64,000 nt of DNA from Bog-473 sp963704355 (GCA_963704355.1 OY969891.1:3534001-3598000); one strand, 5' to 3'. Positions 33,400 to 41,970 are shown, counted from the first letter of the stretch. A program made the numbers and translations. The notes: generated by a model from the letters alone, not told the origin.

Positions 33400-36129
33400 G
33401 TGCGGAAGAGCAGGAGCACAGGTGAATGGCCGCTCGTGGGCCGGGCCGAAGAGCTCGCGCTCCTGCGCCAGCTTCGCAACACCGGGCAGGGGACCAGCGC
33501 GTTCATCACCGGAGCGCCCGGCGTGGGCAAGTCGAGGCTCGGACGCGAAGCACTCGACGAAGCCGCGAATGAGGGCTGGGCCACGCTCGCGATTCGGGGT
33601 AGCTCCGGGTACGCGGGTATTCCGTTGGGGCCATTCCGAACCGTGCTCCCGCTCGCCGGGTCGTCCGACCTGACGGAGCTGACCGAGTCCGTGGTGCGGC
33701 AGCTCGAGGCGATGCGGTCGGCTTCGGGACTGCTGTTGCTCGCCGAGGATTGCCAAGACGTCGACGACGTGTCCGCCGCGTTGTTGCACCAGGTCGTGGC
33801 GGCGCGCCTGGTCGTTGCACTCGTCACCACGAGAACCGGCGCGCAGACGCCGACGGCGGTGACCGACATCTGGAAGGACGGGCTCGCGGAGCGAATCGAG
33901 CTCTACGACCTGTCCCAACTGGAAACGACGGACCTGCTCACAAAGGGTCTCGGCTCCAGCGTGCAGGACAGCAGCGCCAACCGAATCTGGAACGTCACGG
34001 CCGGGAACCCGCTCTACCTGCGTGAGGTCGTCCTCTCCAGTCAAGAGACCGGGGCGCTCAGCGAGGTGGACGGCGAGTGGCGCTGGCGAGGCGCGTGGGC
34101 GACGGGCCCCCGCCTCCAAGAGATCGTTGCGGGGAGGATGGAGGGCCTCGAACCCGACGAGCTCACCGCCATGGAGTTGTTGGCGCTCGCCGGTCCCTTG
34201 CCTGTCGCACTCCTCACCGGACTGACGACTGCGGGCGCCCTGACCCGGCTCGAGGGCCATGGCCTGGTCCAGACCGAAATGAATGGCGGCCGTCTCGAAG
34301 CGGCGATCGCACAGCCCCTGCACGCCGAGGTACTCCGGGGCGCCATGCCCGCCCTCCGACAACAGTCGATGCGTCGCAACTTGGTGGAGGCACTGCACGC
34401 GACGGGATCGAATCGAACGGCGGACCGCATCCGCCTCGCCTGCTGGTCGCTGGAGTTGGGCGACGAGGTCGACCCCGTGACCCTCACCCTCGGCGCCAAT
34501 GCGACCCTCATCGGAATCGGCTCGGCCATCTCCGCACGCCTGGACGAGATCTTGCCGGACGCCGGAAACGGACCGTCCCGGGCCGGTCCCGCCGTTCGCC
34601 AGGACAATCGTCTGGCCATTCAGCTGGCTCGGGCCGCGTACGAACAGAGCGGGGGTCTGCATGAAGGCATCGCGTTGGCGAGCGCGTTGGCCTGGACAGG
34701 GGCGATCGCCGAGTCCGAAGCCGTTCTCGCCGACGTCTCCAGGAGAGCCGAGGAGCCGGACGACCGCGTCCGCTTGGCCCTCGCGCTCGCTTGGGTGCGC
34801 TTCTGGAGGCACTACGACGTGGAGGATGCCCGGGCTGGACTGGCGGAGGCCGCGACCGACGCTGAGAGGTCCGGCGCAGATGCAAGCCTGCTGGCCCAGG
34901 TCTACCAGCAGCTGGCCGGTATCGCGCTGAACACCGCGCAGCCGGCGGCCGCGCTCTCCCTCGCCGAGCGGGCGGCCAGGACGCAGGGCGTCGAACTGAG
35001 CCTCTCCATCTCGGCCGCGGCTGCCGCCGCTGCACTCGCCTACCTGGGCCGATGCCGTGAGACGCTGGCTTTCGTCGAGCGAGCCGTGCCCACCGCGATC
35101 GAGGCTGGTCACACGCTGACCGTGCCCGAGCTCCTGATCGCGCAAGCGGCCGCGCTGTCCCACATGGGCGAGCTCGAACGGGCCCGCCAACTCATGGAGT
35201 GGCTGCGCGGCGTGGCCCTGCGCGACGAGTTGCTCGAGGCCTCTGCCGTCTTCGGCGTCGTTTTGGGCGAGATCCTCTTGCGCCAAGGACGCCTGGGAAG
35301 CGCTGCCCGCATCTTCCAGGACTCGTCCGGCCTCCTGGCCGAACGTGACCTTTTCGGGTACCGGCCGTGGGCGCTTTCGGGCCTGGCCCGGGCGAGGGCG
35401 ATGTGCGGCGAGCCCGACTCGGCGACGGTGCTGGTCGAAGAGGCACGTCGCATACAGGCCATCAGTCGCCATTTCGACATGTCGCGGTACCTGGCGGAGA
35501 TAGAGCTCAACCGAGTGGTCGGCCGGACCGTCGCCGCCGTCGACGCGGCGCGCGCCGGCGTGGCGTGGGCCCGGGAAGCCGGCATGGTCGGAGAAGAGGC
35601 CCAGGCCCTGGAGGCCTGGCTGCGGATCGCGCCCTCCGAGGAGATCGCGGCGCGCCTGAGCGAGTTGGCCTCCGTTTCGGACAGCGAGCTGGTGGCCTGC
35701 CTGGCCGAATACGCCCGGGCCGCGGCCGCGCCCGATGCCGAGGCGCTGATGGGGGCAGCCGATCGCTTCGGGCTGATGGGGGCATCGTGGTTGGCCGCCG
35801 AGGCAGCGGCCGCCGCCGCGGCCACTTTCGAGGCGCGCGGCAAGGCGAGGGCGGCCAAGTCGGCGGCCCGCAAGGCAGCCGGCTATGCGGAGCGGTGTGA
35901 CGGCGGACATCCGGTGAGCGACCTGACAGCAGGACCCGTGCGGCTCACCAAGCGCGAGCGAGAGATCGTGACCCTGGTGGTCGCCGGAAGCTCAACCAAG
36001 GAGATCGCCCAGAGGATGTATGTGTCGCCGCGCACGGTCGAGAACCATCTGCACCATGCGTACGTCAAACTCGGCGTCACGGATCGGGCGGCCCTCGCCG
36101 CCGCGCTCACGCCCGAACCCGGGGCCTGA
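33400..36129 (+). CDS. Large ATP-binding LuxR-family transcription regulator (LAL type)
   Basis: This 909-residue STAND-type regulator has Walker A GAPGVGKS at residues 38-45, Walker B LLLLAEDCQDVDD near 110-122, a long alpha-helical repeat region (about 400-820, TPR-like, Ala/Leu/Glu-rich) and a C-terminal LuxR helix-turn-helix (849-903: LTKREREIVTLVVAGSSTKE, then VSPRTVENHLHHAYVKLGV). Such proteins activate transcription on binding a ligand or partner with ATP. GGGGAGGA lies 6 bases before the GTG at 33400; a GTG at 33397 is equally in frame. It lies between a surface lipoprotein gene (divergent) and the exported-protein operon downstream. Confidence 0.92.
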   Translation: MRKSRSTGEWPLVGRAEELALLRQLRNTGQGTSAFITGAPGVGKSRLGREALDEAANEGWATLAIRGSSGYAGIPLGPFRTVLPLAGSSDLTELTESVVRQLEAMRSASGLLLLAEDCQDVDDVSAALLHQVVAARLVVALVTTRTGAQTPTAVTDIWKDGLAERIELYDLSQLETTDLLTKGLGSSVQDSSANRIWNVTAGNPLYLREVVLSSQETGALSEVDGEWRWRGAWATGPRLQEIVAGRMEGLEPDELTAMELLALAGPLPVALLTGLTTAGALTRLEGHGLVQTEMNGGRLEAAIAQPLHAEVLRGAMPALRQQSMRRNLVEALHATGSNRTADRIRLACWSLELGDEVDPVTLTLGANATLIGIGSAISARLDEILPDAGNGPSRAGPAVRQDNRLAIQLARAAYEQSGGLHEGIALASALAWTGAIAESEAVLADVSRRAEEPDDRVRLALALAWVRFWRHYDVEDARAGLAEAATDAERSGADASLLAQVYQQLAGIALNTAQPAAALSLAERAARTQGVELSLSISAAAAAAALAYLGRCRETLAFVERAVPTAIEAGHTLTVPELLIAQAAALSHMGELERARQLMEWLRGVALRDELLEASAVFGVVLGEILLRQGRLGSAARIFQDSSGLLAERDLFGYRPWALSGLARARAMCGEPDSATVLVEEARRIQAISRHFDMSRYLAEIELNRVVGRTVAAVDAARAGVAWAREAGMVGEEAQALEAWLRIAPSEEIAARLSELASVSDSELVACLAEYARAAAAPDAEALMGAADRFGLMGASWLAAEAAAAAAATFEARGKARAAKSAARKAAGYAERCDGGHPVSDLTAGPVRLTKREREIVTLVVAGSSTKEIAQRMYVSPRTVENHLHHAYVKLGVTDRAALAAALTPEPGA

Positions 36130-36153
36130 CCGTCCGGCGATTTGACCCGCAGC

Positions 36154-36184
36154 CTGAGTAGGGGCACGCCCAGAATCTGAGTAG
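36154..36184 (+). promoter_or_regulatory. Paired CTGAGTAG direct repeats, candidate activator site
   Basis: Two identical 8-mers, 36154-36161 and 36177-36184, are 23 bases apart, about two helical turns. They lie upstream of the -10-like TACCCT at 36217, at roughly -73 and -50 from the presumed start, a typical place for a LuxR-type activator. Binding by the adjacent regulator is inference. Confidence 0.5.
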
Positions 36185-36216
36185 CGCGTACGGAAGATCC
36201 GGCGCCGGGCGTTCCT

Positions 36217-36222
36217 TACCCT
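36217..36222 (+). promoter_or_regulatory. -10-like box for a leaderless operon mRNA
   Basis: TACCCT lies seven bases before the GTG at 36230, and no Shine-Dalgarno sequence is visible. No good -35 box is seen, which would suit activator-dependent transcription from the CTGAGTAG repeats. Confidence 0.35.
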
Positions 36223-36229
36223 CAATGGC

Positions 36230-36490
36230 GTGGACCGATCATCTGCTCTCCGGTTGCTTCCCGCGCCGCACGCAGTGGCGATCCGGCTTCGAGACGAGGG
36301 TCACGGCAACCACATGATCGCCGTGGCGCTCGAGATGGATGACGGCCAGGTGCCGACAATGTTGCGAATTGCAGACAGCAAACTCGCCAACCTGATGGCC
36401 CTGGACGTCCCTTCGGCTCGGACCGACCACTCCGGTGGCCCGCATGCCACTCCGGCAGCCACAACACGAGACGAAGGAGCATCATCATGA
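36230..36490 (+). CDS. Small helical protein of unknown function, first gene of exported-protein operon
   Basis: The 86-residue predicted cytoplasmic protein has a core (about 14-60) that reads like a short helix-turn-helix-type module: HAVAIRLRDEGHGNHMIAVA then VPTMLRIADSKLANLMALD. I have seen this pattern in small actinobacterial proteins but cannot name a function. Coding is supported by the ATGA overlap with the next gene. The tail is Thr/Ala-rich. The GTG at 36230 or an internal GTG at 36275 could be the start. Confidence 0.55.
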   Translation: MDRSSALRLLPAPHAVAIRLRDEGHGNHMIAVALEMDDGQVPTMLRIADSKLANLMALDVPSARTDHSGGPHATPAATTRDEGASS

Positions 36491-36972
36491 GGTACAAGAA
36501 ACTGTTCATCGCCATCGCCACGGCCACCGCCGCACTCGGCGTGGGGGGCGGCATTGCCTTGGCGGCCTGGAGCGCCTCCGGGTCCGGTAGCGGTACCGGC
36601 GCGGGAGCCACCGCGGTGTCGCTCACCGTCAACCCGTCGACCCCGACCGGAGCCAACGCGAACATCTTTCCGGGTGGGCCCGCCGGGACGGCGCAATTCA
36701 CCATCACCAACCCGAACCCCTACCCGGTCAGCCTCACGGGGCTCAGCTGGAGCAGTGTGACCTCGACGAACACGTCCTCGTGCGCCAGCTCGAACCTCTC
36801 GATCGACAGCAATGCGCCGACGTCCATGCCGGCCGTCGTCGTCGCCGCAGGAGCGACCAGCCCGCTCATCGACGTGAACGGGGTCATCGACATGGCAGCA
36901 ACGGCGCCCCCGGGATGCCAGGCAGTGGCCTTCGAAGCCCTCCTGACGGTTACCGGCACCCAGCTGCCCTGA
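36487..36972 (+). CDS. Exported beta-sandwich protein with SipW/TasA-like N-terminus
   Basis: The 161-residue secreted protein has a basic start (MRYKK), a hydrophobic stretch (LFIAIATATAALGVGGGIAL) and then AAWSASGSGSG, reminiscent of SipW-dependent TasA/camelysin-type precursors, whose mature parts form surface fibres. The body is Ser/Thr/Asn-rich and predicted all-beta, with TNPNPYPVSLTGLSW, SSCASSN, VVVAAGATS and PPGCQAVAF; the two cysteines probably pair. AAGGAG is well placed. The layout TNP...C...VVAAG...C recurs in the next gene. No SipW-type signal peptidase gene is in this window. Confidence 0.75.
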   Translation: MRYKKLFIAIATATAALGVGGGIALAAWSASGSGSGTGAGATAVSLTVNPSTPTGANANIFPGGPAGTAQFTITNPNPYPVSLTGLSWSSVTSTNTSSCASSNLSIDSNAPTSMPAVVVAAGATSPLIDVNGVIDMAATAPPGCQAVAFEALLTVTGTQLP

Positions 36973-37010
36973 CGCCAGAGCCTTCCGGTACGAAACGTAA
37001 GGACGTCTCG

Positions 37011-37538
37011 ATGCGCAACGCACAGCCACTCTCGGCTCCCCGACACCTCGGGTTCAGCTTCTTGCTGCTCGCAGTGACGGGCGCCGGGTTGGCGGCCTTG
37101 ACGTCGGGCTCGGCCCGAGCGAGTACCGCTCCGAGCGAGATCGTCACCGGATACGGCTCATCGTTGCAGCACGCGCAGTCGGCACCCGGGGCCACTACGG
37201 CCCCGGGTGCGGCTCGCCCGCAGACGGCGACAACGTTCAAGATCTCGGGCAGTGTGAGCGGGCTCTACCCGAGCAAGAAGCTTCCACTCGTCCTCACCGT
37301 GACCAACCCGTTCACTTCATCGATCACGGTCAGCACCATCACGACGACGGTGAGCAACGCGACGGCGTCGTGCACGTCGGCCAATGTCGCGGTGACGAAG
37401 TTCTCGGGCTCGCTCGTCGTAGCGGCCGGCAAGACCGCCAAGGCGACCGTCCACGCCACCATGGCAAAGACCGCGCCGAACGCTTGTCAGAGTAAGAAGT
37501 TCCCATTCCATTACGTGGGCACGGCGACTGAGGCGTGA
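37011..37538 (+). CDS. Exported protein, paralogous beta-domain to preceding gene
   Basis: The 175-residue secreted protein has a signal peptide (FSFLLLAVTGAGLAALTSGS, then ARA-S), a low-complexity Ala/Pro/Thr linker and a beta-domain (about 70-175): VTNPFTSSITVSTI, ASCTSANVAV, LVVAAGKTAKA, PNACQSKKFPF. Cysteine and VVAAG positions match the preceding gene, indicating a shared domain. AAGGA precedes the ATG by 8 bases. Its stop overlaps the next start as GTGA. Confidence 0.78.
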   Translation: MRNAQPLSAPRHLGFSFLLLAVTGAGLAALTSGSARASTAPSEIVTGYGSSLQHAQSAPGATTAPGAARPQTATTFKISGSVSGLYPSKKLPLVLTVTNPFTSSITVSTITTTVSNATASCTSANVAVTKFSGSLVVAAGKTAKATVHATMAKTAPNACQSKKFPFHYVGTATEA

Positions 37539-37984
37539 TCGTGGACAAGCACCCGTGGTTTCGCGTCTCTCTCTGGCCACTCGCTCTGACACTTGCGGCC
37601 GGCGTCCCGCTGGCTATCGGTCCCACGTCGCCGGCACTCGCGGCATGGTCCGCGCACGCATTGGGCAGCGCGGCCGGCGCGGCGACGGTCATGCCGACGG
37701 GATCCGCACCCGCCGGGCGTGTCAGTGGGACCTCTGTCATCGTGTCCTGGCCCGTAGCGACGTTCGCGAGCGGAGCTCCCGTCGCGGGCTACGTCGTCAT
37801 GCGCTTCAACGCGGTGAATGGCACACCGGCCACGGTGGGCAGCTCCTGTAGCGGTGTCGTCGCGACGACGACGTGTACGGAGGCGTCGGTGCCAGCAGGA
37901 AGCTGGATCTACACGGAGACCCCGGTGCAGCTGAACTGGACCGGCGGCCAGAGCCCCGACAGCACAACAGTCGTCGTACCCTAA
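37535..37984 (+). CDS. Exported FN3-like protein
   Basis: The 149-residue secreted protein has a signal sequence (VSLWPLALTLAAGVPLAIGP) ending in LAAWSAHALGSAAG, again the AAWS start seen two genes upstream. A fibronectin-III-like domain follows (SGTSVIVSWPVATFASGAPV, then GYVVMRFN, ending with NWTGGQSPDSTTVVV), with two cysteines (SSCSG, TTCTEA). The GTG overlaps the previous stop by 4 bases. It ends the operon. Confidence 0.72.
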   Translation: MIVDKHPWFRVSLWPLALTLAAGVPLAIGPTSPALAAWSAHALGSAAGAATVMPTGSAPAGRVSGTSVIVSWPVATFASGAPVAGYVVMRFNAVNGTPATVGSSCSGVVATTTCTEASVPAGSWIYTETPVQLNWTGGQSPDSTTVVVP

Positions 37985-38194
37985 GCGCGGCCGGTTCCGA
38001 CCGGTCCGGGCGGCTGAGAGCGCTGCCGCCGAGGGTTGGGCCCGAGCCGGGTGTGCCGGCGTGCTCGCTGATGGAGCTGCTCACGGTGCCGCAGCCGCCT
38101 CGAGCGACCGAGTCCGGATTCCCACCCGCACGATGCGCGCCGGGACGCGAGCTCCCGTGGCCGGCCAAGTAACCTTCTTCGACAGATCCACCGC

Positions 38195-38268
38195 CGGGAT
38201 GTAGCGCAGCTTGGCAGCGCGCCTGCTTTGGGAGCAGGAGGTCCGGGGTTCAAATCCCCGCATCCCGA
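38195..38268 (+). tRNA. tRNA-Pro (anticodon TGG)
   Basis: The acceptor stem CGGGATG/CATCCCG is perfect, the D-arm is GCGC-AGCTTGGCA-GCGC, the anticodon stem CCTGC/GCAGG encloses TTTGGGA (TGG at positions 34-36), and the T-arm is CGGGG-TTCAAAT-CCCCG. The discriminator is A, and CCA is not encoded. Confidence 0.96.
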
Positions 38269-38288
38269 CCGTCGCAGTTGGCCAGGTC

Positions 38289-38678
38289 TCAACCCTGGCC
38301 CAGCGTGACGCTGCACCACGCGCGCGTCCGGCACGAGGGACACGTCATCCGGTGGTCGAAGCGGCCACGCGGGAGCCAGACGCCAATCGGGAACTGGTAG
38401 ATCAGCAGGTCCAAGACGCCGACGTGCGACCTCTGACGGCAGCGCTCGCAGGTCACGGTGAACGTCCCACGCTCGGCGAGCGGATTCCCCGAGGTGGCCA
38501 CCAGGCTGTCCCGTTCGGGCCGGGCCCCCGAGAACAACGCTCGCTTACCGACAGGCAGCGCGATCGTCGACTCCGAGGCTTCGCTCCCCTTGCTCCCCGG
38601 CTCGCCCGCTGACGGCACCCAGAACAGCGCTCGTTTGCCCAGGGGGTCGGGCGCTTGGTCGCGTCGGGACGCCGTCAC
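38289..38678 (-). CDS. Zinc-ribbon protein of unknown function next to ParA
   Basis: In this 129-residue protein the C-terminal half (about 68-129) is a zinc ribbon with CERC and CPSC knuckles separated by a well-structured segment (LDLLIYQFPIGVWLPRGRFD). The N-terminal half is low in complexity and carries two GKRALF repeats (LGKRALFWVPSAG and VGKRALFSGARP). The GTG at 38678 comes one base after the parA stop, so it is co-transcribed with the ATPase and may be its adaptor. I do not recognise a named family. Confidence 0.7.
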   Translation of the reverse strand: MTASRRDQAPDPLGKRALFWVPSAGEPGSKGSEASESTIALPVGKRALFSGARPERDSLVATSGNPLAERGTFTVTCERCRQRSHVGVLDLLIYQFPIGVWLPRGRFDHRMTCPSCRTRAWCSVTLGQG

Positions 38679-38679
38679 G

Positions 38680-39453
38680 TCACGCGCTCTGCATGGCGTC
38701 GTAGACCATCGTCGAGAGGGTGCGGTACGCCAATGCGCCGGGAGAAGTCGGCGCGTGTTGCAAGACGGACTTGCCCAAGCCCGGAGCCTCGGCGAATCGC
38801 ACGGACTTGGGCACCGGAGGCTCGAAGAGCGGCAGGCCGTAGCGCTGCTCCACCTCGGAGAGGACTTGTCGCGAGTGGGTCGTGCGGGCGTCGAACATGG
38901 TCGGGATCACGCCGAGGACGCGCAGCTTCTCGTTGGCGAACTGGCGCACGTCCTCGATCGTCTCGAGCAGCTGCCCGACGCCGCGATGGCTCAGCGCCTC
39001 ACACTGCAAGGGCACGATGACCGCCTCCGCGGCGGTCAGGCCGTTGATGGTGAGCACCCCGAGCGAGGGCGGGCAGTCGATCAACACCGCGTCGTAGTCG
39101 TCGAGCACCGGGAGCATGGCCCGCGCCAGGACATGCTCGCGACCGGTGCGGCTCAGGAGGTGCACCTCGGCCCCGGCCAAGTCGATCGTCGCCGGCACCA
39201 GATCGAGTCCGTCGATGCCGACGACCGGATGCACCACGTCGGCCAGCCGGGCGCGCCGCACCAGGACGTCGTGCAGCGAGGCGTCCAGCTCGTCGGGGTC
39301 GAGGCCGAACGAAAAGGTGAGGCACGCCTGCGGGTCGAGATCCACCGCCAGCACGCGGTGTCCCTGCTCCGCCATGGCGACGCCGAGGGACTGCACGGTG
39401 GTCGTCTTGGCCACCCCACCCTTCTGGTTGGCGACTGCGACCACTTTGATCAT
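38680..39453 (-). CDS. ParA-family partition ATPase
   Basis: The 257-residue Walker-type ATPase has the deviant Walker A NQKGGVAKTTTVQSLG (near 9-24, with the signature Lys of KGGVAKTT), Walker A' VDLDPQACLTF and Walker B VLIDCPPSLG. ParA proteins form DNA-bound gradients to place chromosomes or protein complexes. No parB or parS-like site is near; its neighbours are a zinc-ribbon gene and a small membrane protein gene, so it is an orphan that may position another cargo. Confidence 0.92.
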   Translation of the reverse strand: MIKVVAVANQKGGVAKTTTVQSLGVAMAEQGHRVLAVDLDPQACLTFSFGLDPDELDASLHDVLVRRARLADVVHPVVGIDGLDLVPATIDLAGAEVHLLSRTGREHVLARAMLPVLDDYDAVLIDCPPSLGVLTINGLTAAEAVIVPLQCEALSHRGVGQLLETIEDVRQFANEKLRVLGVIPTMFDARTTHSRQVLSEVEQRYGLPLFEPPVPKSVRFAEAPGLGKSVLQHAPTSPGALAYRTLSTMVYDAMQSA

Positions 39454-39462
39454 CGCCCGAGT

Positions 39463-39702
39463 CTAGGACGGCGACGGCGCGTCCTCCTTCTTGGTTTTGG
39501 CGTGACCACCGCGCCGCCGCTGGTCAGCGGTACGCGGCGACCGTCGACGAAGCCGCGTCGAGAGGCGCTCCGTTGCACCCGAGGAGGTGACCGGCACCAT
39601 GCCCGCAACGAGCACGGTCAGCAACCCGGCCACCAGCGCGCCGACCCTGCGCCCCCTTGTGCCGCGCCGGCCCTGGGTGCCCTCGTTCGTGCCCTTGCCC
39701 AC
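39463..39702 (-). CDS. Small single-pass membrane protein upstream of ParA
   Basis: The 79-residue protein has a basic N-terminus (about 12-20, GRRGTRGRR), one membrane segment (VGALVAGLLTVLVAGMVPV) and a very basic Arg/Lys tail. GAGGAC 4-6 bases before the GTG at 39702 and the 9-base gap to parA support coding. Composition-based; no family recognised. The upstream frame is antisense to the MFS gene start and is not counted. Confidence 0.5.
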   Translation of the reverse strand: MGKGTNEGTQGRRGTRGRRVGALVAGLLTVLVAGMVPVTSSGATERLSTRLRRRSPRTADQRRRGGHAKTKKEDAPSPS

Positions 39703-39934
39703 CGTCCTCTTCGCGTAGCGGCCGGTCGCCAATTGCGGCGCCAGGCTAGGTTCCCGGGACCGCCAGATGGCGGCGCCCCGGGCCGGTGCGGACGGTGACA
39801 CCGCACGTCGGCCGGCCGGAGAAGGGCACGTGAGCGAATAGGGTGGGTGCAATCGGAGCCGAGCAGTGATACCGGCGTCCCGCGATCTCGCCCCCGCTCC
39901 GCCCAGCGTCACTCGGAACAGGAAGGGCAACGCG

Positions 39935-41401
39935 GTGGCACCCCGCCTCAGCCAAAAAGTCGTGGTCGGCACCGTGTTCGTCTCGGCGATGTTCATGAAC
40001 ATCATGGACATCACCATCGTGAACGTTGCCCTGCCCACGATCGGGCGCGACTTTCACATCGCGCCCACCGCGGTCGACGGTGTCGTCATCGCCTATCTGG
40101 TCAGCCTGGCGGTGTTCATTCCGGCCTCGGGCTGGCTCGGCGACCGGTTCGGCGGCAAGAGGGTGCTGCTCACGGCCATCACGGTCTTCACGGTGGGCTC
40201 GGTCCTGTGCGGGCTCGCCCAGGACATGACGCAACTCGTCGTGTTCCGCATCCTCCAGGGAGCCGGCGGCGGGATGATGGCGCCCGTCGGGATGGCCATG
40301 CTGTACCGGGTGTTCCCGCCCGCAGAGCGGGTACGCGCCGCGAGCATCCTCACCGTGCCCACCACCGTGGCCCCTGCGCTCGGTCCGGTGCTCGGCGGCT
40401 TCCTGGTGACCAGCTTGTCGTGGCGCTGGGTGTTCTTCGTCAACCTGCCCCTCGGGATCATCGCCTTCACCTTCGGTGCGTTGTTCCTCGAGCGGATGGG
40501 GACGCAGAACCCGGGCCGTCTCGACGTGCCGGGGTGGCTGCTTGGTGGGGCCGGACTGGGCCTCCTCATGTACGGGATCTCCGAAGGGCCCCTCAAATCG
40601 TGGTCGTCGGTGGATGTCATTGTGAGCTGCGTGGCGGGCACCGTGCTGCTGGCCCTGTTCGTCGTCGCGGAGCTCCGGACGTCGTCGCCGTTGGTCGACC
40701 TGCGCCTACTCTCGGAAAGGTTGTTCCGGTCGACCAATGCGGTGATGTTCCTGGCCGCCGCCGCGTTCTTGGGCATGCTCTACCTGATCCCGCTGTACTT
40801 CCAGGACGCGCGCGGCTTGTCCCCACTGCAGTCGGGTCTCTCGACGTTCCCCGAGGCCTTTGGGGTCATGATCGGCGCCCAATTCACCAGCCGCCTGATC
40901 TACCCGCGTGTCGGCCCGCGCCGACACATCACGGGCGGACTACTCGGCCTCGCCGTGTGCATGCTGGCGCTCACACAGGTGACACTCACCACCAACCTGT
41001 GGCTTATCCGGGCGCTGATGTTCGTCTTGGGCTGGATGATGGCGCAGGTGATGGTCCCGAACCAGGCGGCCTCGTTCGCCATGATCACGCCCGACTCCAT
41101 GGGCCGGGCGTCCACGCTCTTCAACACCATGCGACAGGTCGGCAGCGCCACCGGGGTCGCCATCCTCTCGACCGTTCTGATCGGCGTCGGGTCGGCCGGC
41201 GCATCGGGGGACACTGTGGGACCCGACATCACCGCATACCATCTCGCCTTCCTGGCGGCGGCGGTCTTCGCGCTGGTCGGAGTCGTGTTCTCTCTCTCGA
41301 TTCACGACAGCGACGCAGCCGAGACCATCGTCCGGCGCGGCAGGCGGGCCGCGCCTGATTCACGCGCCGAGGTCCCGGTTCCCGAGGGCAGCCTTGCGTG
41401 A
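39935..41401 (+). CDS. MFS drug exporter, DHA2 (14-helix) type
   Basis: The 488-residue proton-coupled exporter opens with MDITIVNVALPTI (helix 1 signature) and has GWLGDRFGGKRV (motif A) and ILTVPTTVAPALGPVLGGFL (motif C of antiporters). Fourteen hydrophobic segments can be counted. AGGAAGG eight bases before the GTG at 39935 favours that start over the GTG at 39866. Cargo is unknown. The LOG gene overlaps its stop as GTGA. Confidence 0.93.
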   Translation: MAPRLSQKVVVGTVFVSAMFMNIMDITIVNVALPTIGRDFHIAPTAVDGVVIAYLVSLAVFIPASGWLGDRFGGKRVLLTAITVFTVGSVLCGLAQDMTQLVVFRILQGAGGGMMAPVGMAMLYRVFPPAERVRAASILTVPTTVAPALGPVLGGFLVTSLSWRWVFFVNLPLGIIAFTFGALFLERMGTQNPGRLDVPGWLLGGAGLGLLMYGISEGPLKSWSSVDVIVSCVAGTVLLALFVVAELRTSSPLVDLRLLSERLFRSTNAVMFLAAAAFLGMLYLIPLYFQDARGLSPLQSGLSTFPEAFGVMIGAQFTSRLIYPRVGPRRHITGGLLGLAVCMLALTQVTLTTNLWLIRALMFVLGWMMAQVMVPNQAASFAMITPDSMGRASTLFNTMRQVGSATGVAILSTVLIGVGSAGASGDTVGPDITAYHLAFLAAAVFALVGVVFSLSIHDSDAAETIVRRGRRAAPDSRAEVPVPEGSLA

Positions 41402-41970
41402 GCCCGTTGGGCGCGGTGTGCGTGTTCTGCGGTTCCAGCCCCGGGGTCAACCCGGCGTTCATGGCGGCAGCGGGAGCCGTCGGGAGGGGACTGGCTCAGC
41501 GCGGGGCGGGCCTCGTCTACGGGGGCGCCTCGGTGGGGCTCATGGGAGTGGTGGCCGACGCCGCCATCGCGGCGGGCGGCCGGGCGACGGGCGTCATCAC
41601 CGAGTCCCTGGCCGGCCACGAGATCGCACACTTCGACCTCAGTGACCTCCACGTGGTGCGGACGATGCACGAGCGCAAGGCGCTGATGTCATCGCTGTCG
41701 GACGCCTTCGTGATGCTGCCCGGCGGGTTCGGTACCCTCGAGGAGTTCATGGAGTCGGTGACGTGGGCGCAGCTCGGCCTGCACGAGAAACCATGCGGCA
41801 TCCTCAACGTCGACGGCTACTTCGACGAGCTCCTCAGCTTCATCGGGCAGGCCGTCGAGGAGGGTTTCATCAAGGCGCGGCACGTCCAGTCGCTCCTCGT
41901 CGCCGACGACACCGACGTGCTGCTCGACGCCATCGTGGGCTCGGCGCCCCAGACGGTCGCCGCCTCTTAG
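41398..41970 (+). CDS. LOG family protein (TIGR00730, nucleotide phosphoribohydrolase)
   Basis: The 190-residue Rossmann-like enzyme has CVFCGSSPGVNP, GLVYGGASVGLMG, the catalytic MHERKALM segment and the hallmark PGGFGTLEEFME (PGGxGTxxE). LOG proteins cut nucleoside 5'-monophosphates, including cytokinin precursors, into base and ribose phosphate. Translation is coupled to the exporter through a GTGA overlap, so the exporter could move the product; that is inference. Confidence 0.95.
   Translation: MSPLGAVCVFCGSSPGVNPAFMAAAGAVGRGLAQRGAGLVYGGASVGLMGVVADAAIAAGGRATGVITESLAGHEIAHFDLSDLHVVRTMHERKALMSSLSDAFVMLPGGFGTLEEFMESVTWAQLGLHEKPCGILNVDGYFDELLSFIGQAVEEGFIKARHVQSLLVADDTDVLLDAIVGSAPQTVAAS

Noticed and set aside
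33235..35910. 891-codon minus-strand frame opposite the LuxR regulator
   Set aside because: The plus strand has Walker A, Walker B and LuxR domains in one frame. The antisense frame has no recognisable domain.
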